Shown in pieces: positions 25,001 through 38,400 of a stretch of DNA of 64,000 bases. How positions within the stretch are numbered: the stretch's first letter is position 1; each line of letters starts with the position of its first letter. Under the pieces are notes generated by a model. The model was given only the letters and a program-made list of their open reading frames with translations, did not search any database and was not told the origin of the DNA. This stretch comes from Trichoplax adhaerens (Eukaryota; Placozoa; Uniplacotomia; Trichoplacea; Trichoplacidae), in NCBI RefSeq assembly GCF_000150275.1, contig NW_002060949.1, positions 3,664,449 through 3,728,448 of the forward strand, read 5' to 3'. A program made the translations under genes and the position numbers.

Positions 25001-25097
25001 CTACTCATAGTTGATTACCTTGTTGATCAGCAGTCTCAGTTTCCATACCAACGGAACTGATGACCGTGTCCAACTGTTTATATTCCGCCGTAGACAT
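22096..25097 (-). CDS. ATP6V1H: V-type proton ATPase subunit H
   Basis: Regulatory subunit of the V1 sector, needed to activate the proton pump and to silence free V1. Seventeen exons, from the start: 25097-25019, 24919-24841, 24743-24638, 24516-24427, 24335-24292, 24174-24111, 24006-23902, 23800-23703, 23632-23525, 23448-23364, 23241-23167, 23005-22958, 22902-22811, 22729-22651, 22547-22501, 22418-22317 and 22213-22096. Total 1419 nt, 472 aa (human about 483). Family motifs: [84 protein letters not shown], and the terminal [17 protein letters not shown]. The protein is an all-helical HEAT/armadillo-like solenoid. A short deletion follows MNEHN relative to human. The start methionine (MSTAEY) is chosen by length; an upstream in-frame extension exists. 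Confidence 0.96.
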
Positions 25098-27180
25098 GTT
25101 GACAAATCCTGTTTGTTGATCTTTAACAACTTTTGATGATGGAAACCCACCCGAAATAGGTGTTACTATAAGAATAAAATACGTTAGTGCATGGCAGCTC
25201 AAAGTTATTGTCGCTTAGGTAGGTAACTGATAGCATAATCCATTTCAAATGGGAAATCGATTGCCTTGCATTCACTTTAGAATTTACATTGCGCCCATTA
25301 TAGACGGCTCTGTATCATGCTATGTAGAAGAAAAACTTTTTATACTTTGTATCCTGCTTCCTGCGATCATTTTTGACTCCATTAACTATCTGTACTACGT
25401 CTTCAAAATTGCTGGCTTGATAACAATAAGTAATAGTAATTTATACTATCTTCACAAAGTAACTAGTCAAGATAGTTGATATCTATGAATTAGGATAAAG
25501 CCAAACTGCACGCCATGTTCCCTACGTTTTTATGACATTACCGGTAGATGCATGGTGAAATATACAAGAGGATTGGATAGTTTAAAGGTAGTTGTTCAAA
25601 TTTCTACCTATTTCGAACTGAGAGTGAAAAGTGATCGTTTGTGATGATCTTGTAACGGCATTCTTGGTAGGATATTGCATGCGATTGTTTCAATGCTGTC
25701 CAATCCATTAAGACTGATATTACCATTACTTACAGTCCCATAACATTATCTATGCAGATTATACGACTGATAGCAATCATCTTAATTGATACTACGCTGG
25801 ACAAATTGAGCATTGATTAATTCTATTATATAGCACTACGTTTATAAATGAATTGTATTGGTAACATACTCTTACTTGTTGTCAATTGATTTGTATCAAT
25901 AATAAAAATGACATTGAATATTCGATAACCAATATTATCGATGAATCTTAAATAAGATGTGATTCCGGCAGACTACATGACTTATCGTTACTGGACAAAT
26001 TGAGTATCTAATGATTATACTATGTAGCATGATGTTGGATGGACATGAGTTGAATACTATAAAAATGATTCGACGATTAGGCCATATGCTCAATCTGTAC
26101 GGCTAACTAACATCCATTTCAAAATGTGAAATTGTGGATGTATCAGTGTTACGACCAAGTGCAATGATTGAAATAGAAAGAGCTCGTTACAATCATTACG
26201 ATATCGTACGATTGTCTTAACCAAGCTAAAGCTTTGGTTAATACAATCGTTTGGACGTTGGATGATGCTATCGTCAAGTAATTTTTCATCCAAGATGATG
26301 AAATTGATCAAGATATGGACCCATATGGCCCCCCTCTTGTCCAGAATGATTTGATCAAAGCAACGATCGATTCTTATTTGATGCAAATAATGGATCACTC
26401 GTTGGTATCTTTCTCGAACTGGCTAAGAATGAATAGACAGATCGATAGGCTCTTGATCGATACGACATGAAGTTTTAAGCCATTCTATCTTGATATCAAT
26501 ATTGTATAGGAATGATATTCAGGCAAGAAATGGAAGTGAAATTGCTGCAATCGATTTGTCTAGCAACCAACTTCTCCTACTATCACTGACTCCCTTGTAC
26601 GAGAGTAGTTGGACTGCGTCATCCAACTGCTCAATCCAGTTTGCTATGGTAGTACTCTATCATCGATGGATACTACACTATACGGTATGACAACGACTGC
26701 TTTTGGTGACATGGTACTGTAGCGTAGGCAAGGGGCTTGGCAGGACAATAATACAACTATTATAGCATCATCCATCGGCCGTATTTTTCCCCTTGATGAT
26801 GAAATGAAGGCAATATGATTGAAAAAATGCAATTGTAATCGCATTAAAGGTATCATTTTATGCAAGAATATGCTTCTATTGCTTACTCCAATCTACTTAC
26901 GGAATTGCTGTTGCTGCTGGTTGCCCACCGAAGCAAGAGAATTAATTCCAGCACCAGCTGCAGCACCGAATGTCACTGCAACGTCGAATGCGATGAAATT
27001 CATGTGATAAAGTGAAGGAGAGAAATCACGTGATGGTCAGCTTCAGCCAGGGGGCTTCATCCAACTCAGTATTCACCCGCAGTACAGTACAGTAGTTAGT
27101 CGTCTCCAGTTTACAGTATGCGTACTGTACTGTAAGGTAGAAACCTTATGTTATAACAGTCAGAACAGTACTGTACTGTG
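25098..27180. other. Region upstream of ATP6V1H, mostly without genes
   Basis: The 5' side of ATP6V1H. From 26040 to 26960 the base composition is more even and open frames of 60-100 codons appear on both strands, but none matches a family I know. One candidate first exon is listed separately. GTACTG-rich simple sequence begins near 27080. Confidence 0.45.
26901..27003 (-). CDS. Possible first coding exon of an unidentified gene
   Basis: On the minus strand an ATG at 27003 opens 34 codons (an alanine/glycine-rich stretch FGAAAGAGINSLASVG, then five glutamines and Phe) ending at a strong donor, GTAAGTAG. The following acceptor candidate near 26796 leads to a stop within about ten codons. The gene, if real, is very short or has unrecognised exons. 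Could be chance. Confidence 0.25.
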
Positions 27181-27690
27181 CCGTATGGTGCAAGTACTGT
27201 ACTGTACGGTCTAATCCTTAAAGGATGTCACCCTCATCTTGCTATCCTTGCCATTGGGGACTACTATGATGGTAGGATTGAGGTGACACTTACTGTGCCA
27301 TTTACAGCATTTATGTTAGGGTACAGTACTGTACACCGTACTGTACAGTACAGTATAAAACTACCGTATGGTGCAAGTGCTGTACTGTCCAGTCTAATCC
27401 TTAAATGACGTCACTGTCATCTTGCTATCCATGTCATTGGGACTACTACGACAGTAGGGTTGAGGTGACACTCATTGTACCATTTTACAGCCTTTATGTT
27501 AGAACAGTCATACTGTACACTACTGTACTATACTCAGTGTACTGTACCGTATGGTGCAAGTGCTGTACTGTCCAGTCTAATCCTTAAATCATGTCACTCT
27601 CATCCTGCTATCCTTATCATTGGGACTACTATGACAGCAGGGTTGGGGTGACACTCATTGTGCCATTTTACAGCATTTACTGTACTGTAC
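27181..27690. repeat. 183-bp tandem repeat, three copies
   Basis: Units start with CCGTATGGTGCAAG at 27181, 27364 and 27547 (period 183 twice). Each contains GTCTAATCCTTAAA, CTTGCTATCC-type and TTGAGGTGACACT-type segments, and ends in GTAC/CAGT-rich sequence. Open frames across it are by-products of the period being divisible by three. Confidence 0.95.
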
Positions 27691-28231
27691 TATACAGTGT
27701 ACAGTACTGTACATTCAGAAAGCGAAGTACTGTAGACAATTGTACTCTACTCAGGCTACTAAAACAAACTCCGCGCTCGAAAAAATGGATCCCTATTTCT
27801 TTTTCTTTTTTTTGCACTTCTGCTTACAAATTATACTGTACGACGTATCAGAATCGATAGTATAGAATTCATCAATTGAGTAGAAATAGAATTAGAACCA
27901 TACTGTACAATAATCAAGCTAGCAGCTTATTGGGATGGGAATCGGTAACAGCGCAGTGTATCGTTTCAGACATACGCTGCAGCTGAGCTGACCAGCAATA
28001 GCGTCAGCTTCATCACTTTGAACATACGGTACTGAACGGCCTCGGCTAATGGCTGGTATTGGCCATCTCGTTCCACATAGCATAAAATTTCCAAATGCAA
28101 CTAAAATGTTCATTACATATTACTTGGAGAGAACGTCAATGTACTACGTTCATTGAAAGGAAGTTTTTAGTTCTCTTTGCGCATTTCAACTCCTTTTAAT
28201 AAATAGTAAAAGTTAGCTGAATCAAGCAATA
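27691..28231. other. Gap between tandem repeat and MITE
   Basis: GTAC/CAGT-rich tail of the repeat, then unremarkable sequence; no gene supported. Confidence 0.4.
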
Positions 28232-28580
28232 CAGTAAGTCGCCGGTTATTAAGCCCAGAAGCCCAGCCGCGTATTAAGCCCAAAACGGCATGGTACGGAA
28301 TTTTACATACATAGCAAAATCCGCCGGTTAATAAGCCCAGCCGCCGGTTATAAAACCCAGTTCGCCAACAGATTATAGCGAGATTCTCATCTCTCTGCAC
28401 CCCAGCGCCTGAGAAACCAGTTGTACGCGTACATAACCAAGCACTACACATATATATGTTCGTATGCGTATGTATAGTGCTTATCCTGCGTTTGCGTTTG
28501 CACTCCGGTTATTGCGCCCGCCGCTTATTAAGCCCAATTTGGTCTGGGCCCGAGGTGGGCTTAATAACCGGCGACAGCTG
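28232..28580. mobile_element. MITE-like element with CAG-starting terminal inverted repeats and TA flanks
   Basis: The left end CAGTAAGTCGCCGGTTATTA is mirrored by the right end, which reads CAGCTGTCGCCGGTTATTAA on the opposite strand; the match continues through AAGCCCA. Both ends are flanked by TA, consistent with a Tc1/mariner/pogo-type target duplication. The 349-bp interior has no transposase. It carries several more copies of the CGGTTATTAAGCCCA end motif (near 28271, 28323, 28342 and 28519). Confidence 0.8.
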
Positions 28581-31500
28581 TATTAATCATAATTTCCCTG
28601 TTACAGCTACGACAGTCAATCAATCGATCGAATCTGTTTTAATACTGCAATAATAATTGCTGCCTATCTAGCCAGCCGGTAATCCATCAACCGGTATAAA
28701 ATTACAGCTGAAGGCTGTATCCATCATAAAAATGACAACTTGTTGAGTAATGTAATTTGAAATTCAATAGCAGCGAGTCAGTTGAGTATGTTGATGTTAT
28801 AAATTTGCAACAGGAAAAAGTTAAAACTATTCTACAAATTACACTATGAACCTACGGTCAACTTTATCCTCCTTAATATCTACCCACAGTACGACTCTAA
28901 ATACTGACGATCTCCTATCGTCAGGAGCAACGATAATACAACGCTAGTCTCTCTGAGACATAACTGAATTCAAACATTAACGAAAAGTCAGCCAATTTGT
29001 AGAAAATCTGTATAAACTTTAGTGATCAGAGCTTCGATAATATTATAAAACTAGGCAGTTATCTATTAAAAGTATGTATAATGTCATAGATAACGGTATG
29101 TTATCCGATAAACATCAATAAAGTGTTTTGTAGGAAAAGCCACTTTCGTGATAGTTATCAAGATACTTTTCCCAGCATTTGCAATACAAGATAGTCATTT
29201 TTGGATTTGAAATGGTATTTTTGCCTGAATTGAACTAAATTTAAAGTAGGTTCGACTGATGATATCTAGTTAATGTATCAGAAATACCGTATGATACTGT
29301 AAATTCTTCATACGAGTTAGTAACATTTTATTTATTAATTTACAGTTAGATTGAATAATACGCGTCTACCATCTTTGAATAATTAGCTTCAGTGTAGGAG
29401 ACAGTAATCTTCCATTGCAACACATGTCAACAGCTAGGCATTGAGTTATGGTAAGGTAATCTAGACAATCATTCTAACTCATGAAATCTTCTTATACAAT
29501 AACTTTCAGTACAATGATAAAGATTTTATATAAAAGTTTGATTCTGTTAACAACAGTAATGTTTTTTTAACTGACTGTATTTGGGCAAAAATTTGATACC
29601 TTTGCAATCCCTGCATTCTAAGATTGTTTAGCATACAACTAAATCTGCAAAAGGTGAGTATCTTAACTTGTATTATTATTAAATCACAAATGGTCTGCTA
29701 TAATGCAGCTTCATCATTGATAGTCGGTATTATCACCTTTTGAAGAATTGAGTGGGATAATTAGAGACTCTTCTCTACAGACATGTCCTAATTGAGCGCC
29801 AAGATTGGATAAAAAATTTAAAGTCAGAATTCGAATTTGATATAGACTTCAGTTCTGCATTTTGTAAAAAGATGAATTTTGTAACTGAATAAAGGAAATT
29901 GAAAGTTAATTAAAAGTTATCGATATTGGCTTCAAATTGCGATTCTTGGTGTAATGATTTTGCAAATGACACCGAATGTTACTATTTAAAGTCTACATCA
30001 AATGCTCTTAACTTTAGTACAGTAGTTCGAAGTAGTAATTTAGCAAAGGCCTATTCTAGAACTTACATAGTACGTTATACTATTGTACTTACTAAAAACT
30101 TATACGAGTCTTTATTATTTATTCAATATTTCCTGATAGACTCGTTCTCATTACGATTTACGATCTTAATATACTGCGTTGTGGAATATGCCTACACAAT
30201 GACTAGTGGTAATAGTGAAGTGAACGAATAGAATACAAAGAAATGTGCTTATCCAGTCGAATATATATATATATATATATTAGATTCTGGAAATAGTTAT
30301 TAATGGTAGGCATTGTATGTTCGTTTTATTTACTACATACGTAAATAAAGAAGGCTATCTATAGCGACATAGTATAATCGACATTACATGTATATCAAAG
30401 CATATCCTTTAACATAAGTCTAGATAAAGATCAAAGAACACGAAGAAAATACACACAAAGCATGATTTATTATTTAGAAGTAATAATGAACATAGAAAGC
30501 TATCTTTCTAAAAAAGTTGATCAACATAAATCAAGTAATCAACGCCTGAAAGTATCCAAAAGGATTATCGATAATAAAGATTCGCTTATATCATTTTATT
30601 GTATTAATCTATCAATCAGTATGAATACATTAAAGTTAAAAACTGAGACACATGAATGCCGAAAAAGGACCATTTCGTGTATGACATATCAGCAATAATA
30701 ATTTGTAGACAACATTTAATTCTATTTAATTCAATCACATATTTTAACTACGTACATATCTTTTGAATTCCTATCATAAATTATCGCAATTTTCTGTTAA
30801 TTTGATGTAAATATTTATCGAATACCATCAAGTCAATAAGCCCAATTAGTTAGAATACGCCCTATACTATTCTAAGAAATGGCGAGGATCACGAGTCAAT
30901 ATATCATATGATATGTGAAACATATGGTACTATTCAAAAATTTGGATTAGATTAGGGTGGGGTTCTATCGATGATGCTACTTACTTTTCTTGTCAGGGCG
31001 GATAAGATGAGGTAAATAAGGGTGGATCAATAAAAATTAGTAATCTCTTGACGTCAAATTTTGTTTAAATGATCATCTACTTAGGTCTTAAATGCTAAAT
31101 TGGATATAAATTAGGCAGACGATGATGCAATTTTAAAACATAGATTACTACAAGTAGAATATACTGTCGTATAGCGAGTAAATATCACTGAGATAATGCT
31201 GCTATTACGTCGCAGTTGAAGAGAAATCGTTATTTCTAAATGGAAATTATGAAAAGGAGACGATTATTAATGAATTGATTATAATAGCTATCAAGTTTGA
31301 TATTACAGTTAATATCATCTGCATATTATTTCAAGCTACTGTCGATACTACAACATGCTTTATTGTCAATTTCTCTTTCCAGAGTAATTGTAAAATTAGG
31401 ATAATGTTGATGATATGCCGTAATTGGCAACCCTATCAGCGTCTTCTAAGAAACATTGAAAATGTTTTTTTCCCGTTATACTTCGTATTATCTAGCGCTA

Positions 31501-34500
31501 ATATATCGTACGCCTTTATGCATCATTATTTAGGTAAAAAATTATCTCATAGCTCTAAACTAACAAAATTCTTGTAACTAAATCAAATTAGAAACGCTTC
31601 TCTGATGATTGTTAATATAGCTTTATTCTTATATTTTGAATGTTGATTTTTCATAATAGGAGAGTTTATCCTTGCTCAAAAAGTCTCTATTATGGTCAAT
31701 ATTGGCTATTTTTAAAGTAAGATAGGTGGTAACAATGATGAATACCGTTGTCCATCTATGTATTACCTACATGCGTGGATATATATTCCGTCTATGTGTC
31801 AAGAGAATCTTTGTTATGATAATCAATATTCCGCAATTTTTATCCAATTTCAATTTAAAATTTTCATGTATATCACCTAATTGAATCAGGTATAAATATT
31901 CATGCCTGTTATATACATATATTTGTCCTATCGAGTCAGGTATATTAAAATCACCTCATATAAAGACATGATAGCAGTTTTACTGAAGTTAACCTTGTAA
32001 ATCTTTCATGCCAGCTCTTTATTTTTTAATATGAGCTAATTTAATCAAGATAAGAAAAAAATAGTTAAAATCAATTGTAAATCTGTCGCAAATTGAATGG
32101 AAATCTATATCAACACGATTAACCTAGTTGTCGATGTCAGTCTATACGTTGGGTCCGAGAAAGAAGACAAATTGTATCTATTATCGCAATCATCATTGAT
32201 ATTCTACTAAACCATATTGTAGCGTTGCGTCCAGATGATTTTGTGTGTATTAAAAATTTGATCTTTTATCTGTAGATTATACTTACAAGCCCACTATGAA
32301 TCATCATTATTTTAATCTATTTTAATTGTCGCGTTATGATGACTAGATATCTCCACCTTTTCTTTCTTCTTAAACTAATAGATATTGTCTCGATCATCAA
32401 TGTAATATACGATCTGAAATATAAGTTACAATAGCATTAGTAACATCGTTAATAACCTGATAAATTACTGCAAGTCCTCATCAAAACTTTCTATTGTTCT
32501 ACCTTTTTTTCCCCCCCAAGTCAAATAGCGTTGATCTAATAAAAATAAATTATAAGTATATCTTTATACTCTTCCAGTGACATTCCTACTCTATCCTACC
32601 GATATTATTTGCCTTAATCGATGCAATATAATAATAACGAAAAAAGTATAAAAATAGCATAGGAAAATAATTAGGGAAAACTTACATCTAGAATATATTG
32701 TAGTTGATAGGATCCGCATTTTTGAAGCGTTTTAAATCACGAAATTGAAGTTAAATTATATCGATGAATCTTGGTCGATATTTTTGACATCTCCTTCAAA
32801 AATAAAGAGTGATTTAATCATAAAGGAAATAATAGCAAGGGCTGAATATGGGAGGAGTGGGAAGAAAATAACTCTAGAAGTTACTATTGATAGAAAATGA
32901 AGCAGAATTATTAATACCGGTAATAGATGTTGACTCATTACCGTACAGCAGCCTTGATCGTATGGCGACTGATTAGCATTTTGTTCATTTGAATACAATC
33001 ATTGACTAGTGTACCTTAACAGCTAAGCTATACTTTTTCTCCTCCTCTTATGAATAACGTCGTATTATAAAATACTCATGACTCTGTATAATTCATATCT
33101 AAAAAATGTATTCTTCTAGCCAAGAATACAAGTTATAATACAGTAGTATTGATGATTCTTTTTCATCTCCATCTATTATAATAGGAATAAAATAGAAATA
33201 GACTGGAATAGTTGAATATTATATTGTTCATGATAATTGATTTTTGTTCTACCCTTTATTTTTATCATTTTTTGTTGTTTCCGTTGTCTTATTCTTTAGC
33301 AACCCTATCCAATAACAATACCAGCGTCTATTTGCGTCTACAACAAGGAGAAAAATCGGTTGGAATCTTCCTAGCTATCACTTCACTTGATCGATTTTTC
33401 CAAAGTCTTTTCCCAATTTGTGGAAACAATACACTCTACTTGTCCACATCCTACTACGATTGAACTATTGTCCATTGATTATATTGTCGATACCATACTG
33501 AAAATTTACCCTTATTTCTTTACCAATTTTTTACATACGGATCTCTAACTTCCAGTACAAGGCGGATAAACCGAAATTAGACAGCACAATCGTTCATCGA
33601 TCGATTGCTCACTCACTGATCTATTGATTCCATTTTTGGCCTAAATTATTAGAAAGAGCCACGAAAAGCCTTAATAACATCGAGAAAAAGCGGAAAGGAA
33701 ACGAGAAAAGGAATGTAAGTCTTTCATTTTGATTAGTCAGTAAGCTCTACTGACATATCGTTAACTTTTTAATACGGCTGCAAATGAATCATACTCAATT
33801 GAAGTTTATTATTTTTATTTTTTCTTAACTGTATATCCTATAGTAAATAGATTATGCAATTTTTAAATCTTCTCTATCAAAGAATTTTATCCATAATGCG
33901 ATGATTGTTCATAAAGATTTGAAATCAATTCGTTATAAATTTTTATTATTACATCAAAAAACGTGATCGTAACCCAATCAGTAATTTTAGACTTTTACGT
34001 AGTATTGTAAAAGCCAGTATAAAATCGATCATCATCTATGTTAGTGATTTGAACAGATTAGTATGACAAATTAATCAAGAAGATTGACGTAATAGAAGAA
34101 AGCTGATGATTTTTGCTCGTTGTAGTCGTCTTGATTGGTGTGTAGACAGATTTAAAATACACTCGTAGGGTAAAAATATCTAAGTAAAATGATGCTTTCT
34201 CGGTAATCCGTATTCGTTCTAGTTAGCGTACATTTTATGATAGACGTTTATACGTTACATAAGATTGGATATATTCTTCTTATTATTTTTTACCAATAAT
34301 TATGACTGATAAAAGGAGAAAATACCGCCTTGTGTTGAAATTCATAATACTTACTGTAGAAATTAGATATACAGTACAGTAGTCTTTGCGTATGCTAAAG
34401 TCTCTCACTTGATTGCCTTTATAATTGTATCATTTCAAGTTCTTCATTACAACTATCGTACTATTTTCCTCTTTTTGCTGTCTCGTTCTCCTTCTTCTCT

Positions 34501-35451
34501 CTACTACCGATTGATAATTTCCTAGTTTCAACCAAGTAGAAATCAGCAATATACTAATATGATCGTCAGTATTTGTCTTAATTTGAAGAAAGAGAGAGAG
34601 AGACAGAGCAACAACCTATCAGTTCGTAGACATAGTGCTGACATTATCATTTGATGCTTTACTCTTTTGATCAGTTTTGTGATTTTCTTAAGAGAAATTC
34701 TTTTACTACTTGTATTTATGAATAACATAATTGTCATTTTTAGCGTGGATTACTTGTGTAAGTTATAGTTTCAGTATAAAATAGTGGTATATTATATTCT
34801 TATTCTATTTTTGAATTTTTCTTACTAAAAATGAAGCTTATATGGAATAAAGTAGTCACGTTAAGTCAACGTTGTAAATCATCAGTTTAAAATCATGTAT
34901 ATACAATCATAGCATTTATAACCCGAGACAAATAGATTATTTAATATTGTTATAAATATGCTCCATCAGTAATCATGTTATATTATCTTTGATCTATTTT
35001 TTTCTCTATCCAGCTATGATAGATCATTTTATAACTAATCTTTTTTCGTTTGCTAGATTGATCGATATTAACTTACATTTGGGTAATCAACATCATATCA
35101 TCTATTAAACGAAGAATAGAACTTGAACAGACGCAAGCAATCCCTTTTCATTGTAGTATTGCGTGTCTGCCATTTTTCACACCGCTTTTGACTTACTACG
35201 AATTAAAAATTAAGCAATCGCTCTGCAAATATTACCTTGATAAGGATATATTTTCACCCTAGTCAAAGCAAGATTATCGTACCAAGGCTTGGAGCTTTAT
35301 AACCTTGTCGTTACAGACGAAAACTACGTCGAGTTATCATCCATTTCTCCCTCTTCCCTCCTTCAAAAGACGGTTGATTAATTTACATAGAAGAGTTGAA
35401 TGATCTATCTATCCATGGTCTTATAAATTATTATATTCAGATTTAGAAAGA
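28581..35451. other. Long intergenic region upstream of the RIM homologue
   Basis: Nearly 7 kb without a supported coding region. Open frames reach about 100 codons but have stop-flanked, low-complexity AT-driven composition and no splice structure or family match. An AT dinucleotide run lies at 30261-30281. The region may hold promoters or distal elements for the RIM gene. Confidence 0.5.
30261..30281. repeat. AT dinucleotide microsatellite
   Basis: Ten uninterrupted AT units. Confidence 0.95.
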
Positions 35452-38400
35452 ATGTGGCCATCCAAGATACAAAATGTATTCTTTGGGAATACAAATAGGT
35501 CTACTAGCCATAATGGGCATGATGGCGACGATTTTGAAGTGGTAGAACATTTACCTCAATTTTCACGATTAACCGAAGAAGAAAGACAGCGTATTCAAGA
35601 AGTATTAAAAAAGCAAAAACAATTTGATGAGCAAAATCAAGCCCATGTAGAGTAAGTTAAGCTCAAAATAAGATTTTTCTTTCAAGTGTAATCACTTGCG
35701 TTTTTTATTAGAATTTAATTTTATCATCATCAGATGTATTTACCGATAACTATAAGTTCATTATTAATGTCGGCAGCGGATGATGTACCGTTACCATCTA
35801 TATATACAGTCCTTATGGTTGATGATAACATCACCGTGATGATCGTGATGATTCATCTCTATTTTTGGGAGCAGGGAGGATTGGAAATGATAGATAAATG
35901 TTTTCCTTGATCATTTTTTTACAATTTTCTCTCCTTTCTAATTGAGTCTAAACAATTAGTCAGATAACGATATGGATTAGTCGTAGGACTAAAGGCATCA
36001 AAAGTAGAAGATTTAGCGGTGTATTCTAGTCCATGTTCTATTTGTTAATGAAATAAGATGGACGATGCTAGTCAATTACATAATGATACTATTCCTGTGA
36101 ACATGATCCATAAATATTTGTTGTAACGTTAGATGATAAAAACATGCAGGAAAAGCATCCAGCCGAAGTCTGAACAAAATATTGTACATTAGAGCAAGAA
36201 TTTGTATAGCGTTGTGAAGAATAGTTGTCATCATTACTGCAGATAAACATGGATAGCTTTCGATAGAAAATATAATCAATATAGTTGTATTAAATTATGC
36301 TATCGCTATTATATATTTTCAATTAAATCATCTTTTATCATTGATGGATAATTTAAAATGATATCGTTATTCCTTTCGATCATGAGTCGATGGAAATCAA
36401 GTTACAACAAGTATGAAAATGATCAATTCGTTAGAATCGCCACGGTATACCAAATTCCTTAGAGTGAATTGTTACTTTGACAACTATATTGATGCTAGAA
36501 AAATATAGACTAAATTACTATACAATTAAGGATACGCTAGAATTCCATCGGAAATGCTATTGTATGATTGGAACGAATTTATATAATATGCATAACGTAT
36601 ATCAAAAGTTCAATTTAAAAGGGGACTACTCGCAGTTACAACTAGCTATAAAGATCAATAATATTGGTCTTTAATCTTGATCGTAGTTGTGGCTAAAATC
36701 TATCAGTAATTATATTGGATTAGTTGGTGTATAAAATAGCTTATAAGAAAAACGGTTAGAAAACTGTTATAAAAAGTAAAATTATAGAAAGAAATGAAAT
36801 AGACGAAAGGGATAGTTCTTGTCTGCAAGGCTTTTTCTTCTCCTTTTTCTTATTAACGATGTTATAATTTGGTCAACATCACTGATCTATGTCTTATACA
36901 TAGAATGAAAATATTTAAAAAATGAACATACGCTCTTAAATTGATATTTTCCATTTTTTTTGGGGGGGGGAAGCGATTTATCATTCATCATTCAAAGACA
37001 GACATTCCATTTTCTTGGATATAAACTGTTCTCTTTGCTGTTATAAAATATCTCTTTGTAACTGCATCTTTCTCTGTCAGTCGTGCTTAAATTGCCCAAT
37101 TTGATCGTCTTCTTTGTACGCCTAAAATTGTAGAAGGAATTATCAATCAAAAATTTTATAAGTTTATTAATATAGGATAAAGGGTTGCTTATCTCGTTCA
37201 TAAAGTCTTGTATCGCCAGATCTTCCATATTGAACAGTAAAAGTAAAAGTTGTTACAGAAGATTTCATTATCTTAGCCTTTCAAAAGTCGTTCAATCATC
37301 ATGAGAAAGTACTTGGACTGTTGCAATGGATTTTACTTGAATTTTTAAGCTTTTTTTGTGCTATTGCTGTTAATTTTATTGGCAGCATAGCACTACACAT
37401 TATTTTTAAATGCTCTCTTATTTCTTTCAACTTAATTTTATATACTTAAGTATTCTATATAGTTTCCATTTTCTTTTCTTTTTCAATTAATACGGTGCAA
37501 GTACCAAAAAATTGACATGTACTTTATGTATGAAGTTGTTTCTTGGCTTTCTATCATGATTTAGAGTGTATTAGGATACATTAGCCATCGTGAAATTCAT
37601 TTTAATCAACTTAGAATATTGAAATAGTTAGCGAATAACTAAACTGACATAGCATAGAAATAGGACATTTTTAGTTCAACACTCTAAACGATATCTTGAC
37701 AAGGTATCGAATATCATTAAAAAAATAGTAATTGCATCAAGAATTTTACTTTTCATTTGGGTCAAGAGAAGAAGTTCAAATGTTATTGATATATCGAAAT
37801 AAGACTCGTTAAGACTGTTCAATGAGTGTATTATTAGTTACAAAAGAATGTTTAGCTTTGAAACTTTTTAATTATAAAACGTTGAAAATTTTAATAGCAT
37901 TGATGCTATCTACTATGTACCAACAAATGAAGATTCATTTTGAGCATCTTTGCTTGATCAGTTACTACCGTAAAGTAATTATAAAAGTGCAAAGAGGTCC
38001 AAATTTTTAACTATGTAAAGGGTATCTTAATTTTAACATTGCTATCGTCAATAGATGATATTCAATTTTAGAATCTACCACCAATATCTAGCCTAGTTGA
38101 AGGCTAAACTACAATATTGATCATATTGAATTTCATAACATCCAATTCATGATCAAATACTTGACAAGATTCCCTCAGGGACTTATCAATTCTACTTTGG
38201 CAAATGGATTTTTATTATTGAAAACTTATCCTATCATGGTTGTAAACTCCAGATAGTAAGCTGAATATTAAGCTCTTGATCCGTTTTTGGAATCATATCC
38301 TAATCATGCTGATAGATTACTTTTGAAATGATCTTAAGCGCTTGAGCAAAAGAATAAATAGTCCGTAGAAGAAAGTGAAAATACTAACATAGTCTATTGC

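Noticed and set aside
27178-27860. Chain of 60-90-codon open frames
   Set aside because: By-product of a 183-bp tandem repeat whose period is divisible by three.
29926-30231. 101-codon open frame
   Set aside because: No ATG at its start, AT-driven composition, no homology.
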